A stretch of DNA of 13,308 bases, taken from contig JAGLBF010000013.1 of NCBI GenBank assembly GCA_018260375.1, forward strand, positions 15,085-28,392, read 5' to 3'. The position numbers and the translations under genes were made by a program. The stretch is from Deinococcus sp. (lineage in GTDB: Bacteria; Deinococcota; Deinococci; Deinococcales; Deinococcaceae). Below the pieces are notes generated by a model that did not search any database, was not told the origin of the DNA, and was given only the letters and a program-made list of their open reading frames with translations. How positions within the stretch are numbered: the stretch's first letter is position 1; the number at the start of each line of letters is the position of its first letter. Of the stretch, positions 1 to 6,605 are shown one piece after another.

Positions 1-589
1 TTGGAGCAGACTGGCGTATTGTGGCCGCAAAGGTGTAGTTCTCCTCAGACGAGTTGATGTTGTGCTGGGTAGATTTCAGCCTTACGCCGTAGTTGTTTTG
101 CTCATAGGCATTCAGAACAGTGACCACCGAGCCGGTAGATCCGGCAACACCGTCTATATCAAAGCTGCGGGTAGCAGGCGTATCAGCCGAGCCAGCGGGG
201 ATAGGGAGCGCAGAGGGGTCAGTCACAAACAGTTTGTTTAGGTAGGCGCCGCTTTCAGCCGGCATCGTATTCACAAAACGGGCGATATCGGTTGACCAGT
301 AGCTTGTTTTGGTGGCAGTCAGCGCCTGAACGGTAGTATCTACCAGGCTAAGCTGCGATTTTTCGAGGGTCAGCTTATTATATTCGGCGAGTTGTGGCTG
401 CAAGATGCCAATCTGGGTATTGAGGTCGTCCAGCTGCCTTTGTTTGCCGCTGATAACGCCGCCTACCATCAATTCGGGAATGCCGATGAGCAGCAAGGTT
501 AAGAGGGGCACGCCTATGGTGACGTACTGCCACACACTGGTTTCGCCCGTTTTGCGGTATTGCTTGGGAAGAAGGTTAATTTCAACCAT
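1..589 (-). CDS. pilN: PilN-like type IV pilus assembly protein (partial, C-terminus beyond window)
   Basis: This reading frame is open from an ATG at 589 to the left edge, giving 196 codons without a stop. The protein begins MVEINLLPKQYR; the INLLP motif near the N-terminus is the PilN signature that binds the PilM groove in characterised systems. A single membrane segment follows at about residues 20-38 (WQYVTIGVPLLTLLLIGIP). Next comes a coiled-coil-like stretch (residues about 46-75) and a periplasmic alpha/beta part. PilN normally pairs with PilO in the inner-membrane alignment complex of type IV pili, which in Deinococcus/Thermus also serve DNA uptake. The start overlaps the end of pilM by 8 bases (ATGGTTGA), indicating translational coupling. 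PilN proteins are usually near 200 residues, so only a few codons are probably missing. The assignment rests on the motif, topology and the pilM neighbour; pilO and later genes should lie to the left. Confidence 0.87.
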   Translation of the reverse strand, partial: MVEINLLPKQYRKTGETSVWQYVTIGVPLLTLLLIGIPELMVGGVISGKQRQLDDLNTQIGILQPQLAEYNKLTLEKSQLSLVDTTVQALTATKTSYWSTDIARFVNTMPAESGAYLNKLFVTDPSALPIPAGSADTPATRSFDIDGVAGSTGSVVTVLNAYEQNNYGVRLKSTQHNINSSEENYTFAATIRQSAP

Positions 590-1757
590 TGGTCACTCCA
601 CGCAGCGCCAGCCCCAGCGGCACGGTAAATTCAGGGCCGTAGGCTTGCAGGTAGCCTGCATCTACGCTGGCTTGGTCGGTTTGCACGGTCAGCCAGGGGC
701 TCGCCACTTCCACTTTGTAGCCCAGCGCCTCGCTGATCGCAGAAGCCAGGCCGCGCATTTTGGCCCCGCCGCCCGCCAGGAAGATGCGGTCTACATTCAC
801 GTCGCCTGCTTGTACACGGTAAAACTCAAGCGAGCGGCGAATTTCGGTGACCAGTTCGCCGAGCGTAGGCCGAATCACCTCAAAGACGCGCGCGGGGCTG
901 TACTGCTCGCGGTTTTTATCAAAGTTGAGCAGTTGCTCTTCGTCTTCGGTGGGCGTCGTCGCCATGGCGTAGCCCAGCTTGACTTCTTCAGCAGCGGCAA
1001 AGTCTAGGTCAAAGGCTTGCTGCAAGGTGGTGGTAAAATCATCGGCAGACACGTTGATGTTACGCGTCATCAGGATACGGTCGCCGCGCACCAGGGTAAT
1101 CAGGGTGTTGCTTGCTCCAATTTCAACGACCAATGCCACCTCGTTACTCTCGGTGTAGTTGCTGCCTGTCAGCGTGTTGCGTGTTAGGTGTTCACCAAGC
1201 AGGTTGCCGCGCAGCGCCCGCAAGGTGGCAAAGGTTTTGAGGTCAATAACCACGGGAGTCAGACCAGCGAGCCGCAGCACTTCCATCTGGCGGTTAACCG
1301 CTTCGTTGGGCGCAGCGGCAATCACCACCTCCATCTGCTCTACGTCTTCGGGCAGCGTAGCAGGGTCGTCAAGCAGGTCAAAGTCCAGGCTGACGTCATC
1401 GATGGGGTAGGGAATATAGCGCTCGGCTTCAAAAGGAATGGCGGTGGCCAGTTCTTTTTTGGGAAGCTTCGGCACCATGATGTTGCGGGTGACGGCTTGT
1501 TGATTGGGGATGGCGGTGACGGCGTGCTTGGCGGTGATGCCGTGCTGTTGCAACAAAGCACGCAGCGCCTCCGCCACCTTCTGCGGTTCGGTGACAACAC
1601 CGTCACGAATACTGCCAGCGGGCATAGGCGTCATCACCGCATGCTCCAAAATAGGCGGTGCGCCCGGTTTAAGCGCGACCACCTTAATGGCACTGGTACC
1701 GAATTCGACGCCGATGGCCTGCGGTTTTGGGTTAAGCAAGCGTTGTATAAATGACAT
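582..1757 (-). CDS. pilM: PilM, actin-like cytoplasmic type IV pilus assembly ATPase
   Basis: The 391-residue protein has the FtsA/actin-like fold signatures of PilM. These are a phosphate-1 motif EFGTSAIKVV (residues 18-27), a phosphate-2 motif VVEIGASNT (210-218) and the nucleotide-binding LAGGGAKMRGL segment (327-337), with the typical RRSLEFY helix at 307-313. It lacks a signal peptide or membrane segment. In the family, PilM is the cytoplasmic ring component that binds the N-terminal INLLP tail of PilN and links the motor to the inner-membrane complex. The chosen ATG has a strong GGAGG at 1762-1766 upstream, and the N-terminus MSFIQRLLNPKPQAIGVEFG fits the family. It is the first gene of a pilM-pilN run and overlaps pilN by 8 bases. 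A 260-base gap and a terminator separate it from the dehydrogenase upstream, so it probably has its own promoter. No convincing -35/-10 pair was identified there. Confidence 0.96.
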   Translation of the reverse strand: MSFIQRLLNPKPQAIGVEFGTSAIKVVALKPGAPPILEHAVMTPMPAGSIRDGVVTEPQKVAEALRALLQQHGITAKHAVTAIPNQQAVTRNIMVPKLPKKELATAIPFEAERYIPYPIDDVSLDFDLLDDPATLPEDVEQMEVVIAAAPNEAVNRQMEVLRLAGLTPVVIDLKTFATLRALRGNLLGEHLTRNTLTGSNYTESNEVALVVEIGASNTLITLVRGDRILMTRNINVSADDFTTTLQQAFDLDFAAAEEVKLGYAMATTPTEDEEQLLNFDKNREQYSPARVFEVIRPTLGELVTEIRRSLEFYRVQAGDVNVDRIFLAGGGAKMRGLASAISEALGYKVEVASPWLTVQTDQASVDAGYLQAYGPEFTVPLGLALRGVTNG

Positions 1758-1930
1758 TCTTCCTCCAGGAGCTAAGCCAGTTTATCAGTTTCTCATCTTA
1801 TAAAGTACGAATAGCCGCTCTTGCATATGGCTACGCCTGACAAAAACGCATGGCCTATACGACAACTGATGAGAGCATTTTCACACTATCAATTCTCTGA
1901 CGAAATACTGAGGAACACAAGGGGGCCAGA

Positions 1931-1944
1931 TAAAGGAGCCAGCA
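1931..1944 (+). repeat. 14-base sequence complementary to the SDR ribosome-binding site
   Basis: TAAAGGAGCCAGCA on the plus strand is a perfect inverted copy of 2752-2765. That second site, read on the minus strand, is the Shine-Dalgarno region of the dehydrogenase gene up to the A of its ATG. The 1931 copy starts 7 bases beyond the T tract of the SDR terminator. Read-through mRNA would therefore carry an exact antisense of its own translation start. Confidence 0.7.
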
Positions 1945-1950
1945 AGCAAC

Positions 1951-1980
1951 AAAAAGGCGCTTGAGTACGTCAGCGCCTTA
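1951..1980 (-). terminator. Rho-independent terminator after the SDR gene
   Basis: Read on the minus strand, a 7-bp stem AAGGCGC/GCGCCTT (arms 1973-1979 and 1954-1960) encloses a 12-base loop and runs into a five-T tract that includes the end of the right arm (1951-1955). It lies about 40 bases after the dehydrogenase stop codon and well before pilM, so it should separate malQ/SDR transcripts from the pil genes. The short U tract suggests moderate strength. Confidence 0.7.
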
Positions 1981-2017
1981 AGGTGAAATAGTCTACTTTT
2001 CAGGTGAGTGTCAGCCT

Positions 2018-2752
2018 TTAGCTGCCTTTAGGCTGAGCGGGTCTGACCTCAATTTTGCTGGGTAAAGTGCGTGCTGGCATTTTTAACAAATCCTTAATCA
2101 TCTGGGCAATGTCCTCAGGTTGTATCTTCCAGCGGTCTTCTTCGTTAGGAATATGACCGTTAAAGTGGGTCGCTACTGAGCCGGGCATAATCTGCGTCAC
2201 CTTGATGCCCAGAGGCCGCAGGTCAAGCATCATGACTTCGCTTAGTCCGTGCAGGCCAAACTTGGAGGCGTTGTAGGCTGCGCCGCCGGCGAAGGGGTTT
2301 TTACCCGCCAAGCTTGACAGGGTAATGACGTAGCCTTTGCTCTGGCTCAGCGCAGGAATCGCTGCCTTCACGGTGTAAAAGGCCCCCGTGAGGTTAGTGT
2401 CTATCACGGCTTGCCAGTCTTCTGGGCTGAGATCCTGTATAGGAGCAAAGCGGCCCACACCCGCATTGACAAACAGCACGTCCAGCCCACCAAAGGCGGC
2501 CACGTGGTCTTGCACGGCCTGCTCAAGCTCGGCATACTGACGCACGTCACAAACCACGCCGCGCACATGCTGCTGCGGCGTGCTGAGCTTCTGGGCGGCT
2601 TCTTCTACTTCGGATTGATTGCGGCTCGTGATGGTCACCTGATAGCCTTCAGCGACGAGGGTTTGGGCGGTGGCGTACCCGATGCCTTTGCTACCGCCAG
2701 TGATAAAGACGGATTTGGCCGGGGCGTTCAGGGTTGTTGAGGTGGTGGGCAT
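2018..2752 (-). CDS. Short-chain dehydrogenase/reductase (SDR), classical type
   Basis: The 244-residue protein is a classical single-domain SDR oxidoreductase that would use NAD(P)H. The Rossmann glycine motif TGGSKGIG is at residues 18-25, the acidic adenine contact is probably D69 (VVCDV) and NAGVG is at 96-100. The catalytic residues fit N120, S147, Y160 and K164, with the diagnostic YNASK at 160-164 and the usual 13-residue Ser-Tyr spacing. There is an arginine in the SRN segment after beta-2 (residues 43-45), which often goes with NADP preference; this is an inference. The substrate cannot be told from sequence. The start is supported by AAAGGAG 7 bases upstream of the ATG. The gene begins 104 bases after malQ ends, with no promoter-like sequence between, so the two are probably co-transcribed. 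It ends before an intrinsic terminator. Confidence 0.93.
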   Translation of the reverse strand: MPTTSTTLNAPAKSVFITGGSKGIGYATAQTLVAEGYQVTITSRNQSEVEEAAQKLSTPQQHVRGVVCDVRQYAELEQAVQDHVAAFGGLDVLFVNAGVGRFAPIQDLSPEDWQAVIDTNLTGAFYTVKAAIPALSQSKGYVITLSSLAGKNPFAGGAAYNASKFGLHGLSEVMMLDLRPLGIKVTQIMPGSVATHFNGHIPNEEDRWKIQPEDIAQMIKDLLKMPARTLPSKIEVRPAQPKGS

Positions 2753-2827
2753 GCTGGCTCCTTTAGAGGCGGCTGTGGGTGTGGTGGACAGGGACGTGGA
2801 GCGTTGGGTGTGGGGGTTCGGCGTGTT

Positions 2828-2878
2828 TGTGACCCTACCGTGACCTTGTTGTAGCCCTACTGTGACCCTACCGTGACC
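2828..2878. repeat. 18-bp direct repeat spanning the malQ stop codon
   Basis: TGTGACCCTACCGTGACC occurs at 2828-2845 and again at 2861-2878 with a 33-base period. One copy is inside the last codons of malQ (encoding part of RVTVGSQ) and the other lies just after its stop. A shorter GTAGGG(T/C) unit recurs between them. It looks like a local duplication at the gene end. Confidence 0.85.
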
Positions 2879-4407
2879 CTGCGGCCTGTGCGCTCGGTCA
2901 GTTCGCGCAGGGACACGGCGGCGCTGAGGGTCAGGTCGCGCTGTTCAAAGCGCCAGCTCCAATTGGCACTTGTGGTCGTACCAGGCAAGTTCATGCGGTG
3001 GTCACTGCTAAGGTTGAGGATGTCCTGCAAGGGGACGATAGCCAGCTTAGCGCGGCTTTCAAAGGCCATGATCATCAGGCTCAGGGTAAAGGTCTGGTCG
3101 TCTGGTTGCAGCCCTGTGTAGGCGCTGAAGTTGGCGCGCTCTTCTGCCCCTGCATTGTTCCACCAGCCACGTGAAGTATCGTTGTCGTGTGTTCCGGTAT
3201 ACACCACCTGGTTTTCTTTGAGGTTGTGGGGCAAAAAGGCGTTGACCGCGTAGTCGCCGCCGCCAAAGGCAAACTGTAATACCGCCATACCAGGCAGGCC
3301 GTAGTCGTCACGCAGGGTTTCTACATCAGGGGTAATAACACCCAGGTCTTCAGCGATGATGGGCAAGTCGCCCAGCGCCTCACGCACAGCGGCAAACATT
3401 TCGTGGCCCAGAGCAGGCACCCAGCGCCCCTCCATGGCAGTTTCGGCAGGATACGGCACCTCCCAGTAGCCTGCAAAGCCTCTAAAGTGGTCTACCCGAA
3501 TCACGTCATAGAGTTTGAGGCTGGCCTTAAAGCGCTTAATCCACCAGTCAAAGCCGCGCCGCTGCATCTCTTCCCAGTTGTACAGCGGGTTACCCCACAG
3601 TTGCCCCGTTTCGCTAAAGTAATCAGGCGGCACACCTGCGACCACAGTGGGTTGGCCCTGGTCATCAAAATAAAACAGTTCAGGATTGGCCCACGCGTCA
3701 GCAGAGTCAAGCGCCACAAAGATAGGAATGTCACCGATCACCTTGATACCGCGCTGATCGGCGTACTGGCGCACCGCCCGCCACTGGCGCTCAAAGATAA
3801 ACTGCAAAAAAGAAATGTAGTCGGTTTCGCGGCGCAGACGGTCGCGGGCTTCGTCGAGTGCTGCTTCTTCGCGCCTGCGCAGTGGCATGGGCCAGGCATT
3901 CCAGGGCAGCCCACCTTGCTCAAGTTTGAGGGCCATAAACAGGGCGTAGTCGCGTAGCCACTCGGCTTCACGGTCTTTGTAGGCAGCAAATTCTTGGGCC
4001 AGTTGGGTGTGCACCGATTCGGTGTCTTGGCCTGGTTGCAGTTGTTGCTCAAAGTGGCTAAAGGCGCGCCTGAGCATTTGATTGCGCCAGACGTACTGCA
4101 AGCCGTAATCTACCCGCAGATGGTCAAAGGTCGGTGCGCCTTCAAAGTCACTGTCCAGTAGGAAGCCCTCGTCTTGTAAGATGTCCAGGCTGATGAGGTA
4201 GGGGTTACCCGCAAAGGCGCTGAATGACTGATAGGGGCTGTCACCGTACCCCGTAGGGCCAAGCGGCATCACTTGCCAAAAGTGCTGACCCGCTGCTGAA
4301 AGCCAGTCTAAAAAGGCGTGTGCGTGCGTTCCCAGTTCACCAATGCCATAAGGCCCAGGTAAACTGGTCGGGTGAAGCAAGATGCCGCTAGAGCGTGGAA
4401 TAGTCAT
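2857..4407 (-). CDS. malQ: 4-alpha-glucanotransferase (amylomaltase, GH77)
   Basis: The 516-residue protein carries the whole GH77 set. The N-terminus is SSGILLHPTSLPGPYGIGELG, and FWQVMPLGPTGYGDSPYQ is at 43-60. GDIPIFVALDSADAW follows at 225-239. The nucleophile D306 is in RVDHFRGF, the acid/base E353 in IAEDLG, and the third catalytic acid D408 in THDND. The LNLSSDHRMNLPGT segment is at 464-477. MalQ transfers alpha-1,4-glucan chains between maltodextrins, releasing glucose, in cytoplasmic glycogen/maltodextrin metabolism. Length fits bacterial amylomaltases of the Thermus/Deinococcus type (about 500 residues). The ATG is preceded by AAAGGAG at a spacing of 7. The last residues (VTVGSQ) are encoded by a direct repeat that continues past the stop, so the C-terminal tail may be recently altered. 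Its downstream partner is the SDR gene; 409 bases of repeat-rich DNA lie upstream. Confidence 0.97.
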   Translation of the reverse strand: MTIPRSSGILLHPTSLPGPYGIGELGTHAHAFLDWLSAAGQHFWQVMPLGPTGYGDSPYQSFSAFAGNPYLISLDILQDEGFLLDSDFEGAPTFDHLRVDYGLQYVWRNQMLRRAFSHFEQQLQPGQDTESVHTQLAQEFAAYKDREAEWLRDYALFMALKLEQGGLPWNAWPMPLRRREEAALDEARDRLRRETDYISFLQFIFERQWRAVRQYADQRGIKVIGDIPIFVALDSADAWANPELFYFDDQGQPTVVAGVPPDYFSETGQLWGNPLYNWEEMQRRGFDWWIKRFKASLKLYDVIRVDHFRGFAGYWEVPYPAETAMEGRWVPALGHEMFAAVREALGDLPIIAEDLGVITPDVETLRDDYGLPGMAVLQFAFGGGDYAVNAFLPHNLKENQVVYTGTHDNDTSRGWWNNAGAEERANFSAYTGLQPDDQTFTLSLMIMAFESRAKLAIVPLQDILNLSSDHRMNLPGTTTSANWSWRFEQRDLTLSAAVSLRELTERTGRRVTVGSQ

Positions 4408-4496
4408 GCAAAACTCCTTTGGTTAGGTGGAGGCAAGTGGGCAAGAGGGGCGGGGGTAGAGTCGCTGGAGGGGCTTTACCAGAACGTTCAGACCTC

Positions 4497-4526
4497 TTTA
4501 AGCGGGTCAGATTTAAGCGGATCAGA
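4497..4526. repeat. 15-bp tandem duplication upstream of malQ
   Basis: TTTAAGCGGGTCAGA (4497-4511) is followed directly by TTTAAGCGGATCAGA (4512-4526), with one difference. It lies about 90-120 bases upstream of the malQ start, in its possible promoter or leader region. Confidence 0.85.
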
Positions 4527-4527
4527 C

Positions 4528-4623
4528 ACTGGGCTTATGACAGAGTGGGACTATGACAAACTGGGCTTATGACACAGTGGACTGATGAACCACTGGGTCT
4601 ATAAGACAATCTACCTCATACGG
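4528..4623. repeat. Three degenerate 32-bp tandem units upstream of malQ
   Basis: Units begin at 4528, 4560 and 4592, each with ACTGGG. The first two share ACTGGGCTTATGACA, then AGTGG and a following GA(c/t)TATGA-like stretch. The third (ACTGGGTCTATAAGACA) is more diverged. Read on the minus strand, each ends in TAAGCCCAGT or a variant of it. There are no spacer/repeat alternations, so this is not a CRISPR array. A regulatory role for malQ or a simple replication-slippage origin are both possible. Confidence 0.7.
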
Positions 4624-4725
4624 ATTCTCCGGGCTGAATCATGTTGAATACACGATCAACACACGGTAAAAGCAGGCCAGCGGGCGTAGGAAATAGCTTG
4701 CGGACGTCCCGGTATGAAAGTGCAG
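4618..4725 (+). repeat. Dispersed small repeat, copy 1 of 3
   Basis: The element begins ATACGGATTC (4618-4627) and ends with a roughly 40-base block (4686-4725). That block contains GTAGGAAATAGC, GCGGAC, CGGTATGAAAGTGCAG and aligns with the right ends of the copies at 12655 and 13203. It is 108 bases long, against 102 in the other two copies, and its middle is diverged. It lies between cysS and malQ in otherwise non-coding DNA. It resembles the small non-coding repeats known from Deinococcus genomes; family membership was not tested. Confidence 0.6.
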
Positions 4726-4736
4726 CCCGTATCAGA

Positions 4737-4787
4737 CCTTCAACGCCTTCAACACAGTGCCTTGAACACGGCCCCTTGAACAATCAA
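4737..4787. repeat. 14-bp tandem repeat downstream of cysS
   Basis: Three 14-base units, CCTTCAACACAGTG (4746-4759), CCTTGAACACGGCC (4760-4773) and CCTTGAACAATCAA (4774-4787), are preceded by a partial unit CCTTCAACG (4737-4745). They sit in the 3' flank of cysS. No intrinsic terminator for cysS was found here. Together with the units at 4497-4725 this accounts for most of the 4408-4816 gap. Confidence 0.8.
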
Positions 4788-4816
4788 GCATCAAGGAGCC
4801 GCAGACCGCTCGTGTC

Positions 4817-6328
4817 TCACCGCTTCCAGCGGGCGCCGTCTTTGGTGTCTTCAATGGTCACCCCTACCTCCTGAAGCTTGCCACGCAGCGCGTCTGACTG
4901 GGCGTATTGCTTGTTGAGGCGGTAGTGGTCGCGGGCTTGTAGTACCACGTCCATCAGTGTGCCGAGTAGGGCGCCGTCGTCCTGGGGCGTACCAGCGGTA
5001 GCTGGCCCACCAAAGAGGCCCAGCACCTTGCCGCCCAGATCGCGGTATACCTTCAGGGCAGACTGCATAGCCTGCGTGCTTACCTCGCCCGCAGCCAGCG
5101 CGGTGTTGACATCGGTGGTGAGGTTAAAGAGGGCTGCCAGCGCACGCGGGGTATTAAAGTCGTCGCTCATAGCGGCTTCAAAGTCAGCGGCGGCTTTGGC
5201 AGCCTGCTGCATCAAGGGCCCGGTATTCTGCGCGTTTTGGGTTGAGACTGTAGCGGCGGGCGCACTGACCAGGCGGCGTTCCAGTTCGTTGACGGCCTCA
5301 CTCAGGCGTTTGTAGCCACTTTGGGCGCTCACAAAGGCTTCTTCGCTGAATTCGGTGATGCTGCGGTAGTGGCTGCCCACCAGCATAAAGCGCACAATCT
5401 GCGGGTCTACGCGCTCAAAGAGCTGTTGCAAGGTGGTAAAGTTGCCCTTGCTTTTGCTCATTTTTTCGCCGCCAATGGTGAGCATGTTGTTGTGCATCCA
5501 GTAGCGCGCAAAGCCGTGGCCCGCTGCCTCTGACTGAGCAATTTCAGCCTCATGGTGGGGAAACTGTAGATCGAGTCCTCCGCCGTGAATATCAAAGTTT
5601 TCGCCCAGATACTTCAGGCTCATCGCCGAGCATTCTATGTGCCAGCCCGGAAAGCCGTCGCCCCAGGGTGAGGGCCAGCGCATGATGTGGCCTGCCTCGG
5701 CCCGTTTCCACAAGGCAAAGTCGCGGGGATCACGTTTTTCGCTGCGGACTTCTTCACGTACGCCTTCTTCTTGGTCATCCAGCTTGCGGCCTGACAGTTT
5801 GCCGTATTCGGGCCAGCTGCGCACATCAAAGTACACGCTGCCGCCCGTCTCATACGCGTGGCCTTTGGCGATCAGCTGCTGGATCAGCTCAATTTGTTCG
5901 ATGATATGCCCCGTAGCGCGTGGCTGAATGCTGGGCCGCAGCACGCCCAGGCGCTGCATATCGTCCATAAAGCTCCAGTAGTATTTTTCAGCAACCTCCA
6001 TCGGCTCCAGTTTTTCTAGGGCGGCGCGGCGGGCAATCTTGTCCTCGCCGTCGTCCGAGTCATTTTGCAAGTGGCCCACATCGGTGATGTTGCTCACATA
6101 GCGCACCGCGTAGCCCCGGTGGATAAAGTAGCGCCGTACCACGTCAAAGGCCACTTCTTTTTTGGCGTGGCCCAGGTGCGCGTCGCTGTACACAGTGGGG
6201 CCACACAGGTACATGCCGACTTTGTCAGGCACGCTGGCCTCAAATTTTACCTTTTGACGCTGTAAGGTGTCGTACAGATAGATATCGGGCAGACTGGTAG
6301 CAGGTGGGTTGATATCGGGTTGGGTCAT
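4817..6328 (-). CDS. cysS: Cysteinyl-tRNA synthetase
   Basis: The 503-residue protein is a class I aminoacyl-tRNA synthetase that charges tRNA-Cys. The zinc/cysteine-binding ligands align as C42 (YLCGPTVY), C233 (GWHIECSAMS), H258 (FPHHE) and E262. The HIGH-type motif is HLGH (51-54) and the KMSKS loop is at 289-293. The helical anticodon-binding domain follows and the C-terminus TIEDTKDGARWKR is typical. The N-terminus is about 14 residues longer than in E. coli. The chosen ATG is backed by AGGAG (minus-strand reading of 6335-6339) at a spacing of 6. Upstream lie 170 bases, then an intrinsic terminator and a Cys-Cys leader reading frame, so expression may be controlled by attenuation in response to charged tRNA-Cys; that part is inference. 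A weak TATAAA box inside the 170 bases (minus strand, 6391-6396) could be a second promoter that bypasses the terminator. Confidence 0.97.
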   Translation of the reverse strand: MTQPDINPPATSLPDIYLYDTLQRQKVKFEASVPDKVGMYLCGPTVYSDAHLGHAKKEVAFDVVRRYFIHRGYAVRYVSNITDVGHLQNDSDDGEDKIARRAALEKLEPMEVAEKYYWSFMDDMQRLGVLRPSIQPRATGHIIEQIELIQQLIAKGHAYETGGSVYFDVRSWPEYGKLSGRKLDDQEEGVREEVRSEKRDPRDFALWKRAEAGHIMRWPSPWGDGFPGWHIECSAMSLKYLGENFDIHGGGLDLQFPHHEAEIAQSEAAGHGFARYWMHNNMLTIGGEKMSKSKGNFTTLQQLFERVDPQIVRFMLVGSHYRSITEFSEEAFVSAQSGYKRLSEAVNELERRLVSAPAATVSTQNAQNTGPLMQQAAKAAADFEAAMSDDFNTPRALAALFNLTTDVNTALAAGEVSTQAMQSALKVYRDLGGKVLGLFGGPATAGTPQDDGALLGTLMDVVLQARDHYRLNKQYAQSDALRGKLQEVGVTIEDTKDGARWKR

Positions 6329-6449
6329 AGGATGCTCCTAAAATGACAAGTGGGCGGTGTGCTTTTGTTGTAGCGTGTTTACGTTTAGCGTTTATACACA
6401 CTTGATAAAGGTGTCGTTGAACAGGGCCTAGTCATACAAGGTCAGCACC

Positions 6450-6477
6450 ATCACATCAGCAACACCACATCAGCAAC
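6450..6477. repeat. 14-bp tandem duplication in the cysS leader
   Basis: ATCACATCAGCAAC (6450-6463) is followed by ACCACATCAGCAAC (6464-6477), with one difference. It lies between the leader terminator and cysS, so it would be in the 5' untranslated part of read-through cysS mRNA. The same period is seen at 4746 and 9753. Confidence 0.85.
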
Positions 6478-6497
6478 TGAGTGCCAGAGGAAGGCTC

Positions 6498-6534
6498 AAA
6501 AAAGCCCGCGCCACCGCTAAATGGGGGCGCGGGC
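6498..6534 (-). terminator. Strong intrinsic terminator in the cysS leader (putative attenuator)
   Basis: Read on the minus strand, a perfect 9-bp stem made only of G and C (GCCCGCGCC/GGCGCGGGC; arms 6526-6534 and 6504-6512) has a 13-base loop and is followed by six T's (6498-6503). It faces cysS and lies 170 bases before it. The only reading frame ahead of it on this strand is the small Cys-Cys leader. A terminator placed between a promoter and its gene implies conditional termination, unless it ends a separate small RNA. Confidence 0.88.
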
Positions 6535-6535
6535 G

Positions 6536-6557
6536 GGCAGCACAACACAGCACTGCC
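6536..6557 (-). promoter_or_regulatory. Leader RNA hairpin between the Cys leader frame and the terminator
   Basis: The minus-strand RNA GGCAGUGC (6550-6557) can pair with GUGCUGCC (6536-6543) around a 6-base UGUGUU loop: 8 pairs, two of them G-U. It begins 9 bases after the leader stop codon and ends one base before the terminator stem. A ribosome parked at the leader stop would cover part of its left arm, whereas one stalled at the Cys codons would leave it free. It does not overlap the terminator stem, so it is not by itself a classical antiterminator. Confidence 0.5.
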
Positions 6558-6566
6558 AGGGGCCGC

Positions 6567-6599
6567 TTAGAGAGAGCAACAACGGGTCATACGGGTCAT
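6567..6599 (-). CDS. Putative cysS leader peptide MTRMTRCCSL
   Basis: This is a 10-codon reading frame, ATG to TAA, encoding Met-Thr-Arg-Met-Thr-Arg-Cys-Cys-Ser-Leu. Two adjacent cysteine codons, TGT TGC, are at 6576-6581, and a 9-base tandem duplication (ATGACCCGT twice) makes its first six codons. The ATG sits 6 bases after a TGCTACACT box with no Shine-Dalgarno, the arrangement expected of a leaderless start. The stop codon is 32 bases before the terminator stem. Consecutive codons for the amino acid in question, in a short frame before a terminator and the matching synthetase gene, are the hallmark of ribosome-mediated attenuation. Ten codons alone prove little, since short frames arise by chance. 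Confidence comes from the conjunction of promoter box, Cys pair, terminator and gene identity. Confidence 0.55.
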   Translation of the reverse strand: MTRMTRCCSL

Positions 6600-6605
6600 A
6601 GAGGC

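Noticed and set aside
582..1754. Long open frames on the strand opposite pilM, malQ, cysS, rlmN and the SPOR gene
   Set aside because: They are shadows of the real genes, with low-complexity or family-less translations and no ribosome-binding sites.
2011..2036. Inverted repeat TCAGCCT/AGGCTGA across the SDR stop codon
   Set aside because: It is a 7-bp stem with a long unpaired centre and no T tract. The better terminator is at 1951-1980.
4528..4623. CRISPR array
   Set aside because: The three 32-base units are contiguous tandem copies with no unique spacers, and there are no cas genes nearby.
4372..4874. Plus-strand open frames in and around the malQ-cysS gap (4372-4572 and 4641-4874)
   Set aside because: They run through tandem and dispersed repeats and into the ends of malQ and cysS. 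They have no start signals and no recognisable protein features.
6385..6435. Second short frame (MTRPCSTTPLSSVYKR) between the terminator and cysS, minus strand
   Set aside because: It has no promoter box at a leaderless distance, no Shine-Dalgarno, a single Cys codon and no terminator after it. It is probably a chance frame.
6498..6534. T-box riboswitch upstream of cysS (AGCGGTGGCGCGGGC resembles part of a T-box sequence)
   Set aside because: The GGTGG lies in the loop/3' arm of the terminator, right before the U tract, not 5' of it. No complete AGGGTGGnACCGCG motif, antiterminator or specifier stem-loop was found. The Cys-Cys leader frame explains the region better.
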